A program made the translations under genes and the position numbers. Of a stretch of 6,761 nucleotides of DNA, positions 1 to 4,980 are shown in pieces. The DNA is taken from assembly GCA_905235315.1 (NCBI GenBank), contig CAJOLG010000098.1, forward strand, positions 1-6,761, read 5' to 3'. Positions within the stretch are counted from its first letter, which is position 1, and the number at the start of each line of letters is the position of its first letter. Source of the DNA: an uncultured Solobacterium sp. (GTDB taxonomy: Bacteria > Bacillota_I > Bacilli_A > Erysipelotrichales > Erysipelotrichaceae). The notes beneath the pieces were generated by a model. The model searched no databases. It had not been told where the DNA came from and worked only from the letters and a program-made list of their open reading frames with translations.

Positions 1-145
1 GCTCAATGAGCAGCTTGTGATCAAAGACGGCGTTTTTGAAACAATGCCGGTTGAGCTCGTTGATGTAAAGGCGAAGTTCGGGTACCGTCTTACCGATATC
101 TACAATTCCAACACCTGGACACCGATGCTGGACTACACAAACTGA
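1..145 (+). CDS. 3' end of an unrecognised protein gene (partial)
   Basis: A reading frame is open from the window edge (codons begin at base 2) and ends with TGA at 143-145, giving the last 47 residues of a protein that ends in LDYTN. The stretch has sensible codon use and is followed 26 bp later by a clear intrinsic terminator, so it is the true end of a transcription unit. The tail is soluble-looking, with mixed charged and aromatic residues and no membrane segment, signal or metal motif. I do not recognise the family from this C-terminal fragment, and no function is proposed. Confidence 0.75.
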   Translation, partial: LNEQLVIKDGVFETMPVELVDVKAKFGYRLTDIYNSNTWTPMLDYTN

Positions 146-171
146 GCATCCGTTCGAATCTTCCAAATCAC

Positions 172-218
172 AAAACGTCTGAAGCCTGCGGAAACGCAGG
201 GAACAGACGTTTTTTGTT
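172..218 (+). terminator. Intrinsic terminator of the upstream gene
   Basis: An outer stem AAAACGTCTG (172-181) pairs with CAGACGTTTT (204-213). Inside it a second stem CCTGCG (185-190) / CGCAGG (195-200) is capped by a GAAA tetraloop. A T-run (210-215) overlaps and follows the 3' arm. It lies 26 bp after the stop codon of the partial gene and insulates it from the promoter at 257. Confidence 0.9.
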
Positions 219-256
219 TCCCGCAGAAGGGGGTCACGGAATCAATGAAAGTACCT

Positions 257-285
257 TTGACAGGAGTAGGAGCCTACTCTATAAT
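257..285 (+). promoter_or_regulatory. Perfect-consensus sigma-A promoter of the orphan RNA
   Basis: TTGACA (257-262) and TATAAT (280-285) are separated by exactly 17 bp, so both hexamers and the spacing match the housekeeping consensus. The start of transcription is expected near 291-293. No gene with a ribosome binding site follows; what follows is a helix-rich segment ending in an intrinsic terminator at 626. Such a strong promoter normally needs a repressor or serves an abundant RNA; the two palindromes over it favour repression. Confidence 0.88.
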
Positions 286-300
286 GTAGTAGGACCCTAC
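264..300. promoter_or_regulatory. Tandem inverted repeats, probable repressor operators
   Basis: Two near-identical 12-bp palindromes lie in the promoter: GTAGGAGCCTAC (266-277), extended by one GA/TC step to a 16-bp dyad GAGTAGG-AG-CCTACTC (264-279), and GTAGGACCCTAC (289-300). Their centres are 23 bp apart, about two helix turns. The first fills the spacer between -35 and -10 and the second covers the expected start site. Two protein dimers bound here would block RNA polymerase. The motif does not match an operator I can name with certainty; the TAGG/CCTA half-sites vaguely recall DtxR-type sites, but the spacing differs. The regulator is not in the window. Confidence 0.65.
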
Positions 301-626
301 GTACACGGAACCGATCCTCTGCCGGAATGGATGAAACGGCAGACAGGGTGCGATTCTCCCGATCAAAGGGGTATCGTAAGGCCCGTCCGTCACGGGCTCT
401 CCTGAAACAGGAGCGCGTTTGAATGGGACGGATGATCCGACGGCAGTGAACCATGTTGTTTTTCCTCCATGTTCTGTCTGATGCCTGCAGGCCGTCGGCT
501 GTTATTCTTCCGGCTGATCACAACCGGAAGAAAACAGAACGCATCAGGATATTTCCAGATAATCAGGATCCCTCTCCTGAGAGCCCTGGGCGGGTGTGCT
601 TCTTCGCAGTACACCCTTTTCTTTTT
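292..626 (+). ncRNA. Orphan structured non-coding RNA candidate
   Basis: The segment from the promoter start to the U-tract is about 335 nt and holds many perfect helices. CCT/CTGCCG (316-324) pairs with CGGCAG/AGG (337-347). GCCCGT (381-386) pairs with ACGGGC (392-397). CTCCTG (399-404) pairs with CAGGAG (408-413) over an AAA loop. CCGACGGC (437-444) pairs with GCCGTCGG (491-498). CTGATGC (478-484) pairs with GCATCAG (541-547). Bases 499-513 pair with 524-537 as 14 bp with one bulged A (504). TCAGGA (563-568) pairs with TCCTGA (575-580). No + strand gene follows before 1997, so it is not a leader attenuator of an adjacent gene. I looked for signature sequences of RNase P RNA, tmRNA, SRP RNA and common riboswitches and found none. 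6S RNA cannot be excluded because it has little primary conservation, but the length is large for it. The 5' end is inferred from the promoter. Confidence 0.6.
592..626 (+). terminator. Intrinsic terminator of the orphan RNA
   Basis: GGGTGTGCT (592-600) pairs with AGTACACCC (608-616), a 9-bp stem with one G-T wobble and a 7-nt loop. It is followed directly by TTTTCTTTTT (617-626). No open gene ends here, which supports the upstream transcript being a stand-alone RNA. Nothing recognisable lies between this point and the next terminator at 704; that gap contains only a CCGGATCCGG palindrome (636-645) and a run of seven C (658-664). Confidence 0.85.
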
Positions 627-703
627 GCCCGGCTGCCGGATCCGGTTTTGTGCTGTACCCCCCCAAATCTAATCGGGGCCAGGGGATATCCGCAGAACAA
701 CGA

Positions 704-757
704 AAAAGGGGCTTCTGAACTTCCGGTTTTCAACCGGAGGTTTTTTACAGCCCCTTT
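704..757 (-). terminator. Nested bidirectional terminator, end of azlCD
   Basis: An outer stem AAAGGGGCT (705-713) / AGCCCCTTT (749-757) surrounds an inner hairpin formed by 718-728 and 732-742 with a three-base loop (AACTTCCGGTT / AACCGGAGGTT, with one wobble). Read on the minus strand the outer stem is followed by a T-run (707-703) and stands about 20 bp after the azlD stop codon. Read on the plus strand the inner hairpin has its own T-run (741-746), so it could also stop read-through from the orphan RNA. Confidence 0.85.
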
Positions 758-778
758 ATTTCCTGCAGTGAACGGGAA

Positions 779-1114
779 TCAGAGCAGAAACCGGATCACC
801 AGCATGTAGCACAGGGTGCCGGAGAACATGGAGAGCAGTGTGTTCTTCTTCCAGAGATGCACGGCGGCCGTAACCGCAATGCCGAGAAATTCGGGAATCC
901 CGAACGGAGAAGTGAACAGGGAAACATTTTTTAAACAGTACACCACCAGCATCCCGAAGACGGCGGAAGGAAGTACCTTGCCGAGATACGTGATCACAGG
1001 CGGAACATTGTCTGAGCGGCCGAACAGAAGAAACGGCAGAAAGCGCGTGCACATGGTGGCCGCAGTGCATAACAGAATCGTAATGATCTGCTGGGGGATG
1101 GTCTGTGGGCTCAT
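779..1114 (-). CDS. azlD: AzlD, small subunit of branched-chain amino-acid exporter
   Basis: This 111-residue hydrophobic protein matches the AzlD family in length and pattern. It has an N-terminal membrane helix leading into TRFLPFLLF (23-31), then YLGKVLPSAVFGMLVVYCLK (43-62), a short third helix around 75-87, and an end LSMFSGTLCYMLV (94-106). In known systems AzlD pairs with AzlC in the cytoplasmic membrane to export branched-chain amino acids and toxic analogues such as azaleucine. I place the start at ATG 1114-1112 because it overlaps the azlC stop as ATGA and has AAGGAG seven bases upstream. A start at 1222 would add a non-conserved stretch read from inside azlC. The 4-base overlap implies translational coupling in one operon with azlC. 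The gene ends just before the terminator at 757-705. Confidence 0.93.
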   Translation of the reverse strand: MSPQTIPQQIITILLCTAATMCTRFLPFLLFGRSDNVPPVITYLGKVLPSAVFGMLVVYCLKNVSLFTSPFGIPEFLGIAVTAAVHLWKKNTLLSMFSGTLCYMLVIRFLL

Positions 1115-1812
1115 TCGAATTCTCCTTTCTCCGTGATCGGCTTCCGCAGTACCAGCAGGAAGCACAGAATCACGCACATGGAGGGGATGATGAAGCTGTC
1201 TGCCCCGAAGAGAATCAGGCACAGCAGCGATGCGCCAAGGCCGATCAGAGAAGAGATGTGGCTCTTTTCCCGCAGCCAGCTGTCCAGGAAGATCACGGTA
1301 AACATCGCCGTCATCATGAAATCAAGACCGGACAGATCAAACGGGATCAGCGATCCGAAGATTCCGCCCAGGGCGGCACCCGTAATCCAGTAACAATGAT
1401 CCAGCAGGGAGAGGGTGAAGTAATAGGTGTTTTTGTCAATGTTCTCCGGAAGCACCTTACTTCCGGCTACCGCAAAGGTTTCATCCGTCAGGGAATAGAT
1501 GAGATAAAACCTGTGCTTTTCCAACCCCCGGTACTTCTCCAGCATTGCCAGCCCGTAGAAGAGATGCCTTGCCTGAATGACGAGGGCGAGCAGAAAGGTC
1601 TGAAGCGGCGCAAACCGGCTCATAAGCAGGGTTACTGTGACAAACTCCAGGGATCCGCCATAGATGACGGTCGCCGTCAGGACCGGGTAATACCAGGGAA
1701 ACCCGCATGCGTTCATAAAGATCCCGTATGCCGTGCCGAGCAGTACATATCCGGTGAGTACCGGGATGGAATCCTTCGCCGCAAGACGGCTGCTTTCCGA
1801 CTTAAACAACAT
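1111..1812 (-). CDS. azlC: AzlC, large subunit of branched-chain amino-acid exporter
   Basis: This 233-residue polytopic membrane protein carries the AzlC family marks: an N-terminal P-x(6)-G segment with LGTAYGIF (25-32), YGGSLEF (51-57, the usual YAGSAQF site), ARHLFYG (81-87), LTDETFA (108-114), and hydrophobic helices at roughly 140-157, 163-178, 186-203 and 206-222. The length is normal for the family. It forms the transport unit with AzlD, encoded next and overlapping by 4 bases. The start ATG (1812-1810) is the first in frame: a stop lies four codons upstream and the next Met is residue 33. No Shine-Dalgarno sequence precedes it, and the -10 box of its likely promoter ends only 8 bases away. 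Substrate choice within the branched-chain group cannot be read from sequence. No AzlB-type Lrp regulator is encoded in the window. Confidence 0.93.
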   Translation of the reverse strand: MLFKSESSRLAAKDSIPVLTGYVLLGTAYGIFMNACGFPWYYPVLTATVIYGGSLEFVTVTLLMSRFAPLQTFLLALVIQARHLFYGLAMLEKYRGLEKHRFYLIYSLTDETFAVAGSKVLPENIDKNTYYFTLSLLDHCYWITGAALGGIFGSLIPFDLSGLDFMMTAMFTVIFLDSWLREKSHISSLIGLGASLLCLILFGADSFIIPSMCVILCFLLVLRKPITEKGEFE

Positions 1813-1820
1813 AATTACTA

Positions 1821-1849
1821 TTTATACACAATATCGTGTTTCATAACAA
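1821..1849 (-). promoter_or_regulatory. azlCD promoter with a dyad in the spacer
   Basis: On the minus strand TTGTTA (1849-1844) and TATAAA (1826-1821) are separated by 17 bp. The expected transcription start (about 1816-1812) coincides with, or lies a few bases before, the azlC ATG at 1812. An imperfect palindrome ACACAATATCGTGT (plus strand 1826-1839; one mismatched pair) occupies the spacer and could be an operator. Assigned from sequence match only. Confidence 0.6.
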
Positions 1850-1963
1850 CCCAAATGTCCGGATTTCCGCCGAAACGAAGAATGCAGGCATGGCAAATGA
1901 AAATAAAATTGGAAATACAACTTCTTTTGGTTGGAAATGAAACTTTTTTGCGCAGTTTGACTG

Positions 1964-1990
1964 TTGATTGGTGTACAAATGTTGTATCAT
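1964..1990 (+). promoter_or_regulatory. Candidate promoter of the coiled-coil gene, with a dyad
   Basis: TTGATT (1964-1969) and TATCAT (1985-1990) have a short 15-bp spacer; TTGACT at 1957 is a better -35 box but is 22 bp away. The perfect inverted repeat TACAA-ATG-TTGTA (1974-1986) overlaps the -10 box and may be an operator. The predicted start site falls on the proposed ATG at 1997. The promoter is divergent from that of azlC. Moderate to low confidence because of the spacing. Confidence 0.4.
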
Positions 1991-1996
1991 AGGGGC

Positions 1997-3256
1997 ATGG
2001 CGGTTACATATATCCAGCGCAGAAAAGACGAGCTGGGGGAGATCCTTAAGCGGGTAAAAGAAGCCGATATGATTCGCAAGGCGGACCTGCTTTCAGAATC
2101 TTCCGATCCCGATCATATTTTTCATCAGCATTCCATTGTCACCGAGCATCCGTTCGGTGTTCTTGTATTATGCGGAGAAGAAAGCGAACTGCCGGATCTT
2201 CCGCGCTGTGACGATCTTGACCGGCTGAGCCAGGTCATCGAAACCTTTCAGGGATATCCGGCGGTAAGCACCAGATATTTTGAGGAAAAGAGACAGGCTT
2301 ACCTGAAAGATATCCGGCGCTTCCGGCATCTGAGCAGCCGCCCGGCCGGCACGGAGAAGGAACGGCACCGGCTGGAAACCGCAGTGAAGAACGCGGCGGT
2401 TCAGAAAGAATGGCTGGAAAAGGAAAACACCGACCGCCTGAACCGAATCAAAGCCATTGAAGAAGAAATCCGGCAATATGAAGATGCGCTCGAACTGCGC
2501 CGGGTGAAACCGGACAATACCGATAAAATCCGCGCGGCCCAGGAAAAGACCGGGTCGCTGAAACTCGATATCGCGGAAGATACCGCAAAGCTGAGAGATC
2601 TCGCTGCCCGGATTGAAGCACTGCGCTCTGAGCGGGCGATGACAAATGCCGAACTCTCGCCGACGACAAGCCGGCTTCAGGAGATTGAAGAGCGGCGGCT
2701 GACCGGAGAACACGATTCACTCACAAACCGGCTGAATGACAAGACCGGCCAGCTGAAAAAACTGGAAGATACGATCCGGCAGCTCACCCAGGAAGATGCG
2801 GCGATGCCGAATACGGATGACCTGATCCAGTCCATCGAAGACTCCCGTAAAAATCTTGAAGAAGCCCAGCTGGAGCTGGACGGCGGGCACCGGATGGCCA
2901 ACAATCTCGACCTCAGGGTGGAGATCCTGGCAGCCCGTCTGGATACGATACGCCGGGATATCGAAACCCAGCCGGAAGATATCCAAAGCGCGTATGTCGC
3001 CGCTGCCGTAAGAGCGGAGGATCTGATCGCCGCGTGGATTTCATCCTCGCCGGAACTGCGCAGAATCTTCGCGGTGGACGGGATATCCGGCAAGGAACTT
3101 GTCGAAGCGGTCTTCTTCGCAAGCGGACCGCTGTGCGCTGCCGGGCAGGGGGCCTGCAGCTATCTCGACGGAGCGGGGGTATCACTCAACACACTGCTTC
3201 TGTATGACACGGATGAAGAGCGGATCGGATTCACGCATACAGTTGTATTTGAATAA
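1997..3256 (+). CDS. Coiled-coil protein of unknown function
   Basis: This 419-residue soluble protein has no signal peptide or membrane segment. Residues 1-95 are a mixed region containing HPFGVLVLCGEESELPDLP (51-69). Long charged helices with heptad-like Leu/Ile spacing follow at about 95-165, 175-265 and 275-328, rich in Glu, Lys, Arg and Gln, as in structural or SMC-like coiled coils. No Walker A or ABC signature is present, so it is not an SMC ATPase. A compact C-terminal domain (about 335-419) contains FFASGPLCAAGQGACSYLDG (373-392) and ends in beta-like strands. The frame can be extended upstream to TTG 1964 or ATG 1979; I prefer ATG 1997, although AGGGG (1991-1995) is too close for a normal ribosome site and the message may be leaderless. 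larC follows after 59 bp on the same strand, so co-transcription is possible. I do not recognise the family. Confidence 0.85.
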   Translation: MAVTYIQRRKDELGEILKRVKEADMIRKADLLSESSDPDHIFHQHSIVTEHPFGVLVLCGEESELPDLPRCDDLDRLSQVIETFQGYPAVSTRYFEEKRQAYLKDIRRFRHLSSRPAGTEKERHRLETAVKNAAVQKEWLEKENTDRLNRIKAIEEEIRQYEDALELRRVKPDNTDKIRAAQEKTGSLKLDIAEDTAKLRDLAARIEALRSERAMTNAELSPTTSRLQEIEERRLTGEHDSLTNRLNDKTGQLKKLEDTIRQLTQEDAAMPNTDDLIQSIEDSRKNLEEAQLELDGGHRMANNLDLRVEILAARLDTIRRDIETQPEDIQSAYVAAAVRAEDLIAAWISSSPELRRIFAVDGISGKELVEAVFFASGPLCAAGQGACSYLDGAGVSLNTLLLYDTDEERIGFTHTVVFE

Positions 3257-3267
3257 CAGGGGATGGA

Positions 3268-3300
3268 TTCCGGGAATCGGAATCTTTTCGTTTCCCGGAA
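3268..3300 (+). other. Hairpin between the coiled-coil gene and larC
   Basis: TTCCGGGAA (3268-3276) pairs perfectly with TTCCCGGAA (3292-3300) over a 15-nt loop. It is followed by six A and then the larC ribosome site CGGAGG (3305-3310), with no T-run, so it is not a plus-strand terminator. It may stabilise or separate the downstream message, or affect access to the ribosome site a few bases away. Confidence 0.55.
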
Positions 3301-3315
3301 AAAACGGAGGAATGT

Positions 3316-4536
3316 ATGAAGCGGCTTTATATTGAATGCGGAATGGGCGCTGCCGGCGATATGCTGGGAGGAGCGCTGCTGGATCTGTTTGAAGATCGGG
3401 ATCAGATGGTCGGGGAACTGAACAGCCTCGGGGTTCCGGATGTTGTCTATTCTGCGGAAACAACGGAAAAATGCGGAATCCGGGGAACCCATCTGCGGGT
3501 GAAGGCAAACGGAATGGAAGAGAATGAACACATGCATGATCTTCCCGGTAACGCCGAACATACTCACGAACATAACGGTGTCACGCATTCGCATTCTTCG
3601 CTGCACGGCATTGAACATATCGTGAAGGATCACCTGACGGTAAATGACCGGGTGAAGGAACAGATTCTGGCAGTGTATCAGATTCTTGCGGATGCGGAGA
3701 GCAGCGTGCACGGCGTGCCGGCAGACGAGATTCATTTCCATGAAGTCGGTACTCTGGACGCGGTGGCGGACATCACCGCGGTCTGTTATCTTCTTGACCG
3801 GCTGGGAACCTGTGAGATTACCGCATCGCCGGTTCATGTCGGCCGCGGAACGGTAAAATGCGCCCACGGCATCCTGCCGGTGCCGGCACCGGCGACCGCA
3901 CGGATCCTGCAGGGGATTCCCGTTTACAGCAAAGAGCAGATCGAAGGCGAGCTCTGCACCCCGACCGGGGCTGCCCTGCTGAAGCACTTCGCGTCTTCCT
4001 TCGGGCCGATGCCGGTGTCTGCGTGGGAAACGATCGGTTACGGTATGGGCACGAAGGACTTTGCGGCTGCCAACTGTGTCCGCATCTTTCTCTGCGCTAA
4101 GACCGCAAAGGAACAGGAAGTCTCCGAGCTCAATTTCAATGTGGATGATATGACCGGAGAGGAAATCGGATTTCTGACCTCCTGCCTGCTGGAGAACGGG
4201 GCCTATGAGGTATTCACAACCCCGGTACAGATGAAAAAAACACGGCCGGGGACACTGGTCACCGTTCTTTGCGACCCGGAAGACCGGATCAGGCTGGGCA
4301 CCCTGATTTTCCGCAACTCCACAACCCTCGGCATCCGTCACCGTGAATACAACCGGATGATTCTGGAACGCCGGGTGGAGACGGAGGATACGGTGTACGG
4401 GCCGGTGCGCCGCAAGACTGCGGAGGGCTATGGGGTATGCCGTTCAAAATATGAATATGATGATCTTGCGGAAGCCGCAAGGAAAAACGGAATCAGCGTG
4501 CGGGAAGTGCTCGCGGAGCTGAACCGGAATAAATAA
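3316..4536 (+). CDS. larC: LarC, nickel-pincer cofactor (NPN) nickel chelatase
   Basis: The 406-residue product matches LarC, which inserts nickel into pyridinium-3,5-bisthiocarboxylic acid mononucleotide, the last step of the lactate racemase cofactor pathway (CTP-dependent; cytoplasmic). Visible marks: the N-terminal ECGMGAAGDMLGGAL (7-21), a histidine-rich linker (nine His between 72 and 101), IHFHEVGTLDAVADI (139-153), GRGTVKCAHGILPVPAPAT (177-195), ELCTPTGAALL (212-222), and the LarC2-like part ELNFNVDDMTGEEIG (271-285) with MKKTRPG (306-312). The start ATG 3316 has GGAGG five bases upstream; an ATG at 3312 is in another frame. In Lactiplantibacillus plantarum the gene is split into larC1/larC2 joined by ribosomal frameshifting; here both parts are one frame. 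No larA, larB or larE is in the window, so the client enzyme is unknown. A terminator follows at 4564. Confidence 0.94.
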   Translation: MKRLYIECGMGAAGDMLGGALLDLFEDRDQMVGELNSLGVPDVVYSAETTEKCGIRGTHLRVKANGMEENEHMHDLPGNAEHTHEHNGVTHSHSSLHGIEHIVKDHLTVNDRVKEQILAVYQILADAESSVHGVPADEIHFHEVGTLDAVADITAVCYLLDRLGTCEITASPVHVGRGTVKCAHGILPVPAPATARILQGIPVYSKEQIEGELCTPTGAALLKHFASSFGPMPVSAWETIGYGMGTKDFAAANCVRIFLCAKTAKEQEVSELNFNVDDMTGEEIGFLTSCLLENGAYEVFTTPVQMKKTRPGTLVTVLCDPEDRIRLGTLIFRNSTTLGIRHREYNRMILERRVETEDTVYGPVRRKTAEGYGVCRSKYEYDDLAEAARKNGISVREVLAELNRNK

Positions 4537-4563
4537 CGCGGGAATCAGTTCGCATACAGCACG

Positions 4564-4605
4564 AAAGACGGCGCAGTACCCGGCAGGGAAGCACGCCGTC
4601 TTTTT
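4564..4605 (+). terminator. Intrinsic terminator of larC
   Basis: AAAGACGGCG (4564-4573) pairs perfectly with CGCCGTCTTT (4594-4603) over a 20-nt loop that can fold further, with T's at 4601-4605. It lies 27 bp after the larC stop codon and stands back to back with the csp terminator. Confidence 0.88.
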
Positions 4606-4616
4606 CTGCTTAACCA

Positions 4617-4644
4617 ATGAAAAGGGGCAGCGTCTGCTGCCCCG
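4617..4644 (-). terminator. Intrinsic terminator of the cold shock gene
   Basis: GGGGCAGC (4625-4632) and GCTGCCCC (4637-4644) form an 8-bp stem with a GTCT loop. On the minus strand the stem is followed by TTTT (4624-4621). It lies 38 bp downstream of the csp stop codon, convergent with the larC terminator. Confidence 0.85.
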
Positions 4645-4682
4645 ATTCTGACGAAGTGTTGTGCCTGAATTACGTTTTAATA

Positions 4683-4883
4683 TTACAGTTTCACAACGCC
4701 GGTAGCCTGAGGTCCGCGATCACTCTGTGTGATTTCGAACTCAACGGACTGACCTTCATCGAGCGTCTTGAATCCTTCGCCCTGGATTGCGGAATAATGT
4801 ACGAAGACATCTTTGCCATCATCGGTTGTGATGAAGCCGTAACCCTTTTCAGCGTTGAACCATTTGACTTTACCTGTTGCCAT
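4683..4883 (-). CDS. csp: CspA-family cold shock protein
   Basis: The 66-residue protein is a single cold shock domain of normal length. It has GKVKWFNAEKGYGFI (4-18) including RNP1 KGYGFI (13-18), RNP2 VFVHY (26-30), and the ending GPQATGVVKL (57-66). These five-stranded OB-fold proteins bind single-stranded RNA and DNA in the cytoplasm and act as RNA chaperones that melt secondary structure, often but not always induced by cold. The ATG at 4883-4881 gives the canonical N-terminus. Upstream on the minus strand AGGAG (4901-4897) is 13 bases from the ATG, longer than ideal, while AAGGGA (4889-4884) abuts it, so ribosome binding may be unusual. The gene is monocistronic, with a leader of roughly 90 nt and its own terminator. 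Which csp paralogue this is cannot be told from one copy. Confidence 0.96.
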   Translation of the reverse strand: MATGKVKWFNAEKGYGFITTDDGKDVFVHYSAIQGEGFKTLDEGQSVEFEITQSDRGPQATGVVKL

Positions 4884-4975
4884 TCCCTTATTGAATCTCC
4901 TATTCTATGTACCCCAAGACCTGCCGGGATAAACCCTGAGTGCAACATGCGGAGTAACACTCCAAAACGGGCTTG
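4884..4975 (-). promoter_or_regulatory. 5' leader of csp
   Basis: From the likely start site near 4974-4981 to the ATG there are about 91-98 nt without a gene. The 5' end of this leader carries a small hairpin, GGAGT (4951-4955) / ACTCC (4959-4963), with a three-base loop. Long structured leaders that control translation with temperature are known for csp genes elsewhere. Here that role is an inference from length, position and the odd ribosome-site spacing. Confidence 0.4.
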
Positions 4976-4980
4976 AATAC

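Noticed and set aside
257..300. A MerR-type promoter, because a palindrome lies between -35 and -10.
   Set aside because: MerR-type activation uses an over-long 19-20 bp spacer; here the spacer is the optimal 17 bp, which suits repression.
327..422. A 31-codon ATG-to-TGA frame inside the orphan RNA encoding a very basic peptide (about ten Arg/Lys).
   Set aside because: No Shine-Dalgarno sequence precedes the ATG, the frame runs through several perfect RNA helices that explain the sequence better, and the peptide resembles nothing known. A dual-function RNA is not excluded.
316..626. RNase P RNA, tmRNA or SRP RNA as identity of the structured RNA.
   Set aside because: The GAGGAAAGTCC-type and ACAGAA...GGCTTA-type RNase P blocks, a tRNA-like tmRNA end and the SRP GGAAGGAAGCA-type loop are all missing. 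ACAGAACGC at 534-542 only superficially recalls RNase P.
453..809. A 118-codon plus-strand frame.
   Set aside because: It reads through two strong intrinsic terminators (592-626 and 704-757) and into the 3' end of azlD on the other strand, with no ribosome site.
1115..1222. A longer AzlD starting at 1222.
   Set aside because: The extra 36 residues come from azlC coding sequence in another frame and are not AzlD-like; ATG 1114 has a good ribosome site and the usual ATGA overlap.
1105..1992. A 295-codon plus-strand frame opposite azlC.
   Set aside because: It is antisense to a well-supported AzlC and has low-complexity Gln/Arg-rich composition typical of a shadow frame.
3268..3300. A terminator after the coiled-coil gene.
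   Set aside because: The stem is followed by A's, not T's, on the plus strand.
3542..3605. A tandem repeat or insertion suggested by the CA-rich, His-coding stretch in larC.
   Set aside because: There is no regular repeat unit, and a His-rich linker at this place is known in LarC proteins.
3160..4341. A 393-codon minus-strand frame opposite larC.
   Set aside because: It lies antisense to clear LarC motifs, has no ribosome site and has Arg/His/Phe-rich shadow composition.
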